NCBI GenBank assembly: GCA_002348585.1
Contig: DEBO01000110.1
Location: forward strand, 1-7,640
Direction: 5' to 3'
Length of the DNA: 7,640 nucleotides
Origin: Alphaproteobacteria bacterium UBA2954
GTDB lineage: Bacteria > Pseudomonadota > Alphaproteobacteria > Puniceispirillales > Puniceispirillaceae
In this document: positions 1 through 5,849 of the stretch, piece after piece
How the letters are laid out: the number at the start of each line of letters is the position of its first letter
Numbering within the stretch: position 1 is the stretch's first letter
Made by a program: the position numbers and the translations under genes
Notes under the pieces: model-generated
What the model was told of the DNA's origin: nothing
Seen by the model: only the letters and a program-made list of their open reading frames with translations
The model's database searches: none

Positions 1-4
1 ACAC

Positions 5-709
5 CTACCCCCCAAGAAACGCCTTGCGCACATCATTATCAGCGAGCAGGGCTTGCCCTGTATCAGTGTATCTGTTGCGCCCCTGTACTAGAACAAAGCC
101 CTTATCAGCTATATGCAGAGCCTGTTTAGCATTCTGTTCAACCATCAAAATCGCAATTCCTGTGCGCGCCACTTCGATAATTCGGTCAAAGAGTTCATCC
201 ATCACAATCGGTGACACACCTGCTGTTGGCTCGTCCAGCATCAGAACTTTTGGCTGTGTCATCAGAGCCCGGCCAACAGCCACCTGCTGACGCTGGCCGC
301 CAGACAGCTCTCCTGCAGGCTGATCTGCCTTCTCCCTCAATACTGGAAACAACTCCAACACCTGGGAGAGGGTATCAGCGACATCATCTGCACGCACAAA
401 TGCGCCCATCTCCAGATTTTCAAGCACTGTTAGGGATGGAAACACATTATTAGTCTGTGGCACAAAGCCCATGCCCTTGCGCACTCGTTCTTGAGGTTTC
501 AGGGCGGTGATATCCTCACCATTCATCAACACCCGCCCAGACCGCAACCCCAGCATGCCAAACACAGCTTTCATCGCTGTTGACTTGCCAGCCCCGTTTG
601 GGCCAACAACCACGGCAATTTCGCCTTCATCCACGCCAATGGTACAGTCATGCAGAATATCTGCATCCCCATACCCACCTGTCATTTCCTCACCAACAAG
701 ATAACGCAT
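5..709 (-). CDS. livF: Liv/HAAT-type ABC transporter ATP-binding protein, LivF family
   Basis: This is one of the two cytoplasmic ATPases that power a branched-chain-amino-acid-type (HAAT family) importer. The 234 residues are a complete LivF-length protein. Visible motifs are Walker A GPNGAGKST (36-44), Q-loop PQ (84-85), the ABC signature LSGGQ (135-139) and Walker B LMLDEP (156-161) with catalytic Glu160. The switch region reads MVEQNA, with Gln in place of the usual His, which is normal for LivF and separates it from LivG. The chosen ATG aligns with the usual LivF N-terminus; a later Met9 has its purine-rich stretch too close to serve as a ribosome site. The gene begins 14 bp after the livG stop, with AGGA in that gap, so the two are surely co-transcribed. 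The gene ends with TAG almost at the window edge. The true substrate cannot be told from the ATPase; amides, urea or other amino acids are alternatives to Leu/Ile/Val. Confidence 0.95.
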   Translation of the reverse strand: MRYLVGEEMTGGYGDADILHDCTIGVDEGEIAVVVGPNGAGKSTAMKAVFGMLGLRSGRVLMNGEDITALKPQERVRKGMGFVPQTNNVFPSLTVLENLEMGAFVRADDVADTLSQVLELFPVLREKADQPAGELSGGQRQQVAVGRALMTQPKVLMLDEPTAGVSPIVMDELFDRIIEVARTGIAILMVEQNAKQALHIADKGFVLVQGRNRYTDTGQALLADNDVRKAFLGG

Positions 710-723
710 CTGCCTGCTGTCCT

Positions 724-1491
724 TTATCTATTTTTCAGACCCTTACCTAGATAAGCCTCAATTACATCTTCATTATTACGAACCTCGGCAGCAGAGCCTT
801 CTGCAAGGACACTTCCCTCAGCCATCACGATCACTGGATCACATAAACGGCTGATAAATTCCATATCATGCTCAATCATACAGAATGTGTAATTCTTTTC
901 CGCATTTAACCGTTGAATTGCATCACCGATTTTCTTCAGTAAGGTGCGGTTAACTCCTGCGCCAACCTCATCCAAAAAGACGATTTTTGCATCCACCATC
1001 ATCGTTCGGCCAAGTTCTAGCAACTTTTTTTGCCCACCAGATAAGCGACCAGCAAGTTCATCAGCAACAAATCCTAGCTGCAGAAACTGAATCACCTCTT
1101 CTGCCTTTTCAGCCAGTCTCTGCTCTTCCTCACGGACTACAGATTGCCGGAACCAAGCATCTATAAGCCGTTCACCTGACTGATCGGCAGGCACCATTTT
1201 TAGATTGTCACGCACTGTCAATGTAGAAAATTCATGTGCTATCTGGAAAGTCCGCAATAGACCTTTATGGAACAACTTATGCGGCGGTAGACCGGTGATA
1301 TCCTCACCATCAAGCAATACCTGACCGCTGTCCGGTTTGAACAGACCAGCTATTACATTAAATAAGGTGGTCTTACCTGCTCCGTTTGGGCCAATAAGGC
1401 CTGTGATTGACCCCGTTTCAATTTCCAAAGAAGCATCATTGACAGCACGGATGCCACCAAAGGATTTATGGATATTTTGGATCGAAATCAT
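724..1491 (-). CDS. livG: Liv/HAAT-type ABC transporter ATP-binding protein, LivG family
   Basis: This is the second ATPase of the Liv-type importer, expected to pair with LivF on the cytoplasmic face of the permeases. I take the ATG at 1491, giving 255 residues starting MISIQNIHKSF, the normal LivG N-terminus. The longest reading frame would instead start at a TTG at 1515, but that codon lies inside a terminator-like stem and adds only eight residues with no family match. Motifs are Walker A GPNGAGKT (34-41), Q-loop TFQ (81-83), signature LSGGQ (150-154), Walker B VFLDEV with Glu175, and H-loop His208 in IEHDM. The insert between Q-loop and signature is typical of LivG. The segment after Walker B reads DEVGAGVN rather than the common DEPxAGLN, so the D-loop proline is a valine; this is probably natural variation. 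The Shine-Dalgarno sequence is weak. The gene sits downstream of an internal terminator and directly upstream of livF. Confidence 0.94.
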   Translation of the reverse strand: MISIQNIHKSFGGIRAVNDASLEIETGSITGLIGPNGAGKTTLFNVIAGLFKPDSGQVLLDGEDITGLPPHKLFHKGLLRTFQIAHEFSTLTVRDNLKMVPADQSGERLIDAWFRQSVVREEEQRLAEKAEEVIQFLQLGFVADELAGRLSGGQKKLLELGRTMMVDAKIVFLDEVGAGVNRTLLKKIGDAIQRLNAEKNYTFCMIEHDMEFISRLCDPVIVMAEGSVLAEGSAAEVRNNEDVIEAYLGKGLKNR

Positions 1492-1504
1492 AAGACCAAC
1501 CAGC

Positions 1505-1545
1505 AAATAAAACAAAGCCCAGGCATGATAGTCAGCCTGGGCTTT
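1505..1545 (-). terminator. Intrinsic terminator or attenuator between the binding-protein gene and livG
   Basis: The arms at 1514-1524 (AAAGCCCAGGC) and 1535-1545 (GCCTGGGCTTT) form a perfect 11-bp stem with a 10-nt loop. Read on the minus strand, the stem is followed by GTTTTATTT, an interrupted U-tract, so it points in the direction of the Liv genes; the plus strand has no such tract. It begins 17 bp after the binding-protein stop codon and ends just before the livG start. A partial terminator here would give more binding protein than ATPase, an arrangement known for binding-protein-dependent transport operons. Full termination with a separate livG promoter is less likely, since I see no promoter in the remaining gap. 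Confidence 0.85.
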
Positions 1546-1562
1546 AAATAGGAGTTTTATGT

Positions 1563-2744
1563 CTAGCGATAACCAACAGTGGCGTTTTTACCACCCTGAA
1601 CTTCGATCTCAGCATAGTTGCCAGCTGATTCACCTGCACCAACAAGTTCAACTGCTGAAGCGCCTACATAGTCAATGGAAAGTCCCTGACGTAGATATTT
1701 CAGACCTTTTGCAAGCTCGCCTGGAAAAATTTTCTCACCTGGTGCGTTGGCAACCTTCATCATGTGAGATTTGAAAACCTGGCTATCTGAAGATTTCGCT
1801 GATTGCATGGCCAGCAGAATCAATGCAGCGGCATCATAACTTTCTGGAGCAAACGGTCCAGCTGCAAAGCCAGCTGCTTTTGCCATATCAGAAAATTTAG
1901 CTGCGCCGGGGCTATCTGTTCCAGGTACTGTTCCAATTGAGCCATTCAGGTCAGGGCCAATAGCTGCAGGCAAGGCGTCACCAATCATACCATCTGGCAT
2001 AAAGAACATATCAAACGCACCTGTGTCCAATGATGCTTGAATGATACCTTTACCGCCTTGATCCAAATATCCAGCCACAATCAAAATATCACCGCCAGCC
2101 TGTGCAAGCGCCGCAACTTCAGCGTTATAATCGCCCTTGCCATCTTCATGCGCCGCGGAAATGGTGATTTTACCACCCCGGCTTTCAAAGTTAGCCTTGA
2201 TGCTGTCTGCTAAGCCCTTACCATAATCATTATTTACATAGGACATTGCAGCGGACATCATGCCCTTTTCAGTCAGAATATCGGCGACCACCTCACCCTG
2301 ACGAGCATCAGACGGAGCAGTTCTGAAGAAAAGATCATTATCTTCAATTGTAGATAAAGCAGGTGATGTTGCTGACGGGGAAACCATCACCACGCCGTTG
2401 GCCATTGCCACATTCTGCAGAATGGCCGTGGTTACACCTGAGCAGTCAGCACCTACCATGGCATTAATTTTATCCGAGGTAATCAGTCGTTCAGCTGCTG
2501 CTGTGGCAGCAGCGGAGTCAATACAAGTTGAGTCACCTCTCACCGAACTAATGTTAGTTCCGCTCATAAACTCACCACTCTCATTAGCCTCAGAAATGGC
2601 CAGTTCAGCGCCCATTGCCATATCAGGGGTTAGTGATTCGATTGGGCCTGTGTAACCCAAAATGATACCTAGTTTCACATCAGCTGCAAAAACAGGCGTC
2701 GCCATCATGGCCAAAGCCATAGATGCGCTTAATAGTTTTTTCAT
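1563..2744 (-). CDS. Periplasmic substrate-binding protein of the Liv/HAAT ABC importer (LivJ/LivK-like)
   Basis: This is the secreted receptor that captures the ligand and delivers it to the membrane permeases. I take the ATG at 2744 (393 residues), not the longer TTG frame from 2849. A GGGAG ribosome site lies 6 nt upstream, and the protein then opens with a textbook signal peptide: MKK, a hydrophobic core, and a likely cleavage after Ala20 (VFA|ADVK). The mature part has the type-1 periplasmic-binding fold signs: LGIILGYTGP near the N-terminus, Cys74 and Cys101 placed like the conserved disulfide of LivJ, the ligand-loop-like SPSATSPALS (122-131), NNDYGKG (171-177) and a later APESYDAAAL segment. 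There is no lipobox cysteine, so it should be a soluble periplasmic protein. It is first in its transcription unit, downstream of a good promoter and upstream of a terminator-like hairpin and livG/livF. The family assignment is firm; the ligand is unknown. Confidence 0.93.
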   Translation of the reverse strand: MKKLLSASMALAMMATPVFAADVKLGIILGYTGPIESLTPDMAMGAELAISEANESGEFMSGTNISSVRGDSTCIDSAAATAAAERLITSDKINAMVGADCSGVTTAILQNVAMANGVVMVSPSATSPALSTIEDNDLFFRTAPSDARQGEVVADILTEKGMMSAAMSYVNNDYGKGLADSIKANFESRGGKITISAAHEDGKGDYNAEVAALAQAGGDILIVAGYLDQGGKGIIQASLDTGAFDMFFMPDGMIGDALPAAIGPDLNGSIGTVPGTDSPGAAKFSDMAKAAGFAAGPFAPESYDAAALILLAMQSAKSSDSQVFKSHMMKVANAPGEKIFPGELAKGLKYLRQGLSIDYVGASAVELVGAGESAGNYAEIEVQGGKNATVGYR

Positions 2745-2750
2745 TTTTCG

Positions 2751-2755
2751 CTCCC
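2751..2755 (-). promoter_or_regulatory. Ribosome binding site that sets the binding-protein start
   Basis: GGGAG on the minus strand stands 6 nt before the ATG at 2744. It supports that codon over the longer frame beginning at TTG 2849, whose first codon falls inside the -35 box. Just upstream, AACAA and TTGTT around a TGAA loop (2758-2771) could form a small 5-bp hairpin next to the site; this may be chance. Confidence 0.8.
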
Positions 2756-2820
2756 AGAACAATTCATTGTTTGCGGCGCCTCGGGCCTCTAAATTCACCC
2801 ATGTACGCCGAACAATTGTC

Positions 2821-2849
2821 ATGTTACAAATCAAATGCAATTCTGACAA
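2821..2849 (-). promoter_or_regulatory. Sigma70-like promoter for the Liv importer genes
   Basis: On the minus strand the -35 box is TTGTCA (2844-2849, five of six to consensus) and the -10 box is TAACAT (2821-2826, four of six), separated by exactly 17 bp of AT-rich sequence. The predicted start of transcription is near 2814, giving a leader of about 70 nt before the ATG at 2744. A palindromic ACAATTGT lies at 2812-2819, right at the expected start point, where a regulator could bind; this is inference from symmetry alone. Confidence 0.65.
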
Positions 2850-2876
2850 TATTTATACAACTAAAAATGCTTTTTG

Positions 2877-2916
2877 CTGGTTAGCTCACTCACTTGGCTA
2901 CCTGAGGGGTAACCAG
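2877..2916 (-). other. Inverted repeat around the hemY stop codon, possible weak transcript 3' end
   Basis: Seven-bp perfect arms, CTGGTTA (2877-2883) and TAACCAG (2910-2916), flank the end of hemY, with a further CTCA/TGAG pairing possible inside. On the minus strand a run of five T lies about 10 nt beyond the stem, too far for a canonical intrinsic terminator. This is the only candidate for the end of the heme-gene transcript before the Liv promoter, and it is weak. Confidence 0.25.
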
Positions 2917-4272
2917 ATCAATCTGGCCGATAATCTTGCAAGACGGGCAGTCCATCTGCCATTGCGGGACAATGGTTCTACACGCATCACATTGCCAACG
3001 ACTGGCTCGCGGCGCATGGGCAGCTGCAAGCAAAGCTCTCTCACGTTCAGCGGCGGATTTATCATCTAGAATCTGCCCTAGTGACTTTGCCCGCTTATCA
3101 GCCAGTTCCACATTCAGAAGAAAATACTGATTTGAATGGCCCTTTTGTGATACCGCTTGCAAAGCGGAAGATGCAGATGCCCAAATCCCTCTTTTCAGAG
3201 CAGCTTCGGCAACAATCAGGCGGGCTTCATCCTTATTTGCCGCCTGTTCAGCAAGGCCAGACAAGCGGGCAACAAAATGGCCGTCATTATCCGAAGCCAC
3301 TTCTGCTATCTGATTAGCCAGACGCTGATGCGGGACCGCTTTGAAAGCTGTCTCCAAACGTTTTAATGCTTTGCGGGAAGAAGAGGTGGCTTCCAAGCGA
3401 GCCAGCCTGATGGTTGCTTCAAGAAAAGACGGGTACCAGTTGAGAGCTTTTGTCAAATAGGATTGTCGGCTTGTATCATCTTTCTGCTGTTCAGCCAAAC
3501 GCAAGCATAGATGGGCTGCCAGCAATTCGGGCTTATTCAGCTGGCCAGAGCGAAAATGTGCCGTATCAGACGGTAGCAGAGGTAGGGTGTTTTTCTGATT
3601 GACAGCTTCTTTGAAGAAGCTGTTCTTAGATGAGAGCAATCCCTCAAGCCGATGAAGGGCTGATTTCCAATTCTCACGGTTTAGATCCTCTGATAGCAAG
3701 ACCAGATTCGCAGGTGTTGAATCTGCCTTCATGGTTAGGGCTGCACGGGCAGACATACAGCTTTTTTCAATTTCACCCTGATCCAAATGCAACCGCATCA
3801 ATCCCAGATGTCCAAAATAGGCGGTGCCAGGCTGTGCAGATAAGGATTTGAAATAACGCTGCGCTGCCCTGTCATCTCCAATGGCATGAGCTGTTTGCGC
3901 AGAAAGTAAATCAGGCAATAAACCCTGCCCTAGCAACCGTTCTGCCCTTCGGGCCAACTTACGGGCCTCTGCCATATCACCTGCGGCAAAGGCCACCATG
4001 CCCTGCCCAAGCGCCTCATCACCGCGACGGCGACGGCGGGCCCGCCAATTATATCCTAGCCAGGACGGCCAGCTGACCACGCTAACCAATAATTTAACAA
4101 TCAGCATGAGGCCTCCAAAACTCATAAGAAGACCTGTGACCAAAAAGCTTGTCATCATCTCAACCCGCCAGCCTAGCCAGTTAATGACCGTCACGCCCTG
4201 CTGTGTCGACAGCCAGCTGGCAATAAGCGCGGTCATCACACAAAATCCTAAAAATGCTATCAGTCGAATCAT
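2890..4272 (-). CDS. hemY: HemY-type inner-membrane TPR-like protein with C-terminal zinc-ribbon motif
   Basis: This 460-residue protein belongs to the proteobacterial HemY family, linked to heme biosynthesis by gene position and, in E. coli, by late tetrapyrrole phenotypes; its biochemical role is unsettled. It is not the Bacillus HemY oxidase. Two membrane helices are visible (about 3-22 and 41-66), followed by a basic cluster RARRRRR (77-83). Next comes the typical HemY_N helical region with FAAGDMAEARKLARRAE (95-111) and FGHLGLMRLHLDQGE (153-167), and then an alpha-helical, repeat-like body. The C-terminus carries Cys428, Cys431, Cys442 and Cys445 as two CxxC pairs, a zinc-ribbon or rubredoxin-like arrangement resembling the end of LapB. 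The start overlaps the upstream stop as ATGA, with AGGAG 5 nt before the ATG, so translation is probably coupled. It ends the heme gene run, and the unrelated Liv promoter follows. Confidence 0.9.
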   Translation of the reverse strand: MIRLIAFLGFCVMTALIASWLSTQQGVTVINWLGWRVEMMTSFLVTGLLMSFGGLMLIVKLLVSVVSWPSWLGYNWRARRRRRGDEALGQGMVAFAAGDMAEARKLARRAERLLGQGLLPDLLSAQTAHAIGDDRAAQRYFKSLSAQPGTAYFGHLGLMRLHLDQGEIEKSCMSARAALTMKADSTPANLVLLSEDLNRENWKSALHRLEGLLSSKNSFFKEAVNQKNTLPLLPSDTAHFRSGQLNKPELLAAHLCLRLAEQQKDDTSRQSYLTKALNWYPSFLEATIRLARLEATSSSRKALKRLETAFKAVPHQRLANQIAEVASDNDGHFVARLSGLAEQAANKDEARLIVAEAALKRGIWASASSALQAVSQKGHSNQYFLLNVELADKRAKSLGQILDDKSAAERERALLAAAHAPRASRWQCDACRTIVPQWQMDCPSCKIIGQIDLVTPQVAK

Positions 4273-4961
4273 TGCTGCTCCTGGTCGGGCTGCAGCCGTT
4301 CAACAGACACCAAGCTGCCAAACCATTCTGTTACACCTTGCCACCAGCCAGATATAGACGGCAGCGATAAATTGGGCACAGCCAGTTCAGGCAAATGTTG
4401 CAAAAGGCCGTCTGCTTTTGGCTGCGTGTTGGATGAGGCCATGCTGTCAGCTTGCTGCTCAGATTTTTCCTGCTCAGGCCCAAAGCGGTTCAATGCAGCC
4501 ATCTTCTCAGCCACAAGGGCAGATCGCGAATCAATCCTTTCGATATCTTTCATCAACGCATCACTAAACTGAGCAACCGAACTGGCCGTATTCTTTATCT
4601 GCTGATTAAGGCCAGAAAGATTATCCTGAACAGCCTGCAGCTCACCCGTCAGTGCTGACTGTTGTTCAGACAGCATTTGCATATCTGTATTAAGTTGATT
4701 GATCCTTATTTCCATATCTGCCTGCCAGCGATCATCTGACGAAGAAATAAAAAGCGGGGCAAGGTAAGGCCATAAGGACAGGCCAAGAGTGAAAATCACC
4801 GCACAAATCAGTACCCATGTCACAGGTGATATTTGTCGCAGCCTGTCCAGAGCAGGGGCAGCGGCAAGTTGGCCCTCAATAACGGTTTCAGCAGCAGAGT
4901 GCTGTTTTGTTTTTGCCTTCTGACTATTTGTCTTTTTACTGGAGGTCCGTTTTAAAACCAT
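4269..4961 (-). CDS. Single-pass membrane coiled-coil protein in the HemX/mitofilin (Mic60-like) position
   Basis: The ATG at 4961 gives 230 residues; a GTG two codons earlier is possible. The N-terminus is Lys/Ser/Thr-rich (1-25). One hydrophobic helix lies at about 47-72, followed by a Gln/Leu-rich, heptad-like coiled coil at about 80-155, a Ser/Gln/Pro linker, and a short tail WWQGVTEWFGSLVSVERL (206-223). This layout, between hemD and hemY, matches E. coli HemX and the alphaproteobacterial mitofilin-like proteins. Those are usually longer, and in mitofilin-like proteins a SLVTVRR-like segment leads into a C-terminal helical domain. Here the protein stops a few residues after that segment, and the stop overlaps the hemY ATG, leaving no room for the domain. 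The likely role is an envelope scaffold facing the periplasm, possibly connected with membrane architecture or heme enzymes; no catalytic motif is visible. The family call rests mainly on position and architecture. Confidence 0.7.
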   Translation of the reverse strand: MVLKRTSSKKTNSQKAKTKQHSAAETVIEGQLAAAPALDRLRQISPVTWVLICAVIFTLGLSLWPYLAPLFISSSDDRWQADMEIRINQLNTDMQMLSEQQSALTGELQAVQDNLSGLNQQIKNTASSVAQFSDALMKDIERIDSRSALVAEKMAALNRFGPEQEKSEQQADSMASSNTQPKADGLLQHLPELAVPNLSLPSISGWWQGVTEWFGSLVSVERLQPDQEQQ

Positions 4962-4972
4962 CTGCACTGCAG

Positions 4973-5024
4973 CTCTGCTGAATAATCAAGGACGTATTTG
5001 TCCAAAATGATTATTCCTGCAGAG
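4973..5024 (-). other. Long imperfect inverted repeat in the gap after hemD
   Basis: Nested arms fill the gap: CTCTGC (4973-4978) with GCAGAG (5019-5024), AATAATCA (4981-4988) with TGATTATT (5008-5015), and GGAC (4990-4993) with GTCC (5000-5003). They are separated only by small internal loops. Together they give 18 paired positions in a 52-nt element that lies entirely between the hemD stop and the start of the membrane coiled-coil gene. No T-tract follows on the minus strand, so it is not a standard terminator. The purine-rich GCAGAG arm is the nearest Shine-Dalgarno-like sequence to the ATG at 4961, so folding could mask it. An mRNA processing or stability element, or a protein-binding site, are alternatives. 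Confidence 0.6.
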
Positions 5025-5029
5025 GGCTT

Positions 5030-5797
5030 TCAGGTCAATTTTTGTGAGCTTTTTTTTACAAATTTCTGCTGAAACCAGTTAACGGACAACTGCAGAACCG
5101 CCTGTCTGTCAGGACTGTCTGCCTCAAAGGCTGGATAGCCCGCTGCACGCGCCTGTTCTGCTAGCCCTGCACTGGCCGCCAGAACTGTCAGTTGAACCGG
5201 TTTTACTGTCGGGACATATTCAGCCAACCACAGTTGAAACTGTTCGAGCGTCCGCGCTGAAAAGACAATTACGGCTGTTGGTTGTTCAGACAGCAAATGA
5301 TCCTGGACCACCTGATAAGGGTTGAGCAGCCCGTCTGCACGATAGACAACCTGCCTTTTCACCGTGATCCCTTGTGCTTTTAGACAAGCTGTCATATCCA
5401 GATGAACATCCCGGCCAGACAACCACAAAAAGGGGCCAGCTGCCCCCTGCTGGCAAAGCTGACCAGCAAGGTCAGCCGCATTGCCCTTGCCCGCATAAGC
5501 GATTGCAAACCCCGCCTGTCGCAAGATATTTGCACCTCCGCTGCCCACACACCATACGGGCAGACAGCGCAATTCAGAAGAGGCGTCTAGCTGATTTGCA
5601 AGATAGCGACTGGCGTGTTTGCTAGTTATGATGATGCCCTTATAATTGCCAGTCTGATCTGCGCTGCTGAACAGCACAGGGGGGCCAGACATATAAGCTA
5701 CTTGCAGCATGGGCAAGGCCACTGACTTCACAGCCCGCCTTGTCAGCTCTGCCACATCCGCATCACAGTCAGGCTGGGGGCGCAAACAGATGATCAT
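5030..5797 (-). CDS. hemD: Uroporphyrinogen-III synthase
   Basis: HemD closes linear hydroxymethylbilane into uroporphyrinogen III, inverting ring D; it acts in the cytosol directly after HemC. The 255 residues are a normal length. HemD is poorly conserved, but its landmarks are present: an N-terminal LRPQPD (5-10), ITSKHA (57-62) in place of the common TSxNA, VWCVG (81-85), AGKGNAADLA (102-111), LWLSGRD (124-130), VVYRA (150-154) with the conserved Tyr, VFSARTLEQF (178-187), and a C-terminal LTVLAASAGLAEQARAAGY (203-221). The start is firm, with AGGAGG 6 nt before the ATG. It follows hemC by 52 bp. Near its C-terminus a run of eight A residues (minus strand, 5050-5057) encodes the Lys-Lys pair; slippage there would alter only the tail. 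Confidence 0.92.
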   Translation of the reverse strand: MIICLRPQPDCDADVAELTRRAVKSVALPMLQVAYMSGPPVLFSSADQTGNYKGIIITSKHASRYLANQLDASSELRCLPVWCVGSGGANILRQAGFAIAYAGKGNAADLAGQLCQQGAAGPFLWLSGRDVHLDMTACLKAQGITVKRQVVYRADGLLNPYQVVQDHLLSEQPTAVIVFSARTLEQFQLWLAEYVPTVKPVQLTVLAASAGLAEQARAAGYPAFEADSPDRQAVLQLSVNWFQQKFVKKSSQKLT

Positions 5798-5803
5798 TTA
5801 AAG

Positions 5804-5809
5804 CCTCCT
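5804..5809 (-). promoter_or_regulatory. Perfect Shine-Dalgarno sequence of hemD
   Basis: AGGAGG on the minus strand is separated by 6 nt from the hemD ATG. It is the strongest ribosome site in the heme gene run, in contrast to the weak one before hemC, which suggests that HemD translation does not rely on ribosomes arriving from hemC. Confidence 0.8.
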
Positions 5810-5849
5810 GGAGCTGTTAGCTGAGTGTGTCTGCTGTCAGGCCAGACCA

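Noticed and set aside
2494..2513. GCTGCTGC/GCAGCAGC hairpin with a 4-nt loop in the binding-protein gene
   Set aside because: It lies in an alanine-rich stretch and is explained by repeated Ala codons; no T-tract or boundary is near.
2745..2849. 35-residue N-terminal extension of the substrate-binding protein from TTG 2849
   Set aside because: It overlaps the promoter boxes, would bury the signal peptide, and the ATG at 2744 has a good ribosome site.
2662..3069. Plus-strand 135-residue open frame across the hemY-binding-protein gap
   Set aside because: It is antisense to two well-supported genes, its product has no recognisable motif, and its central part merely crosses the AT-rich promoter.
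5050..5057. Run of eight A residues (minus strand) near the end of hemD as a programmed frameshift site
   Set aside because: No stimulatory motif is evident, the normal stop follows nine codons later, and slippage would change only the tail.
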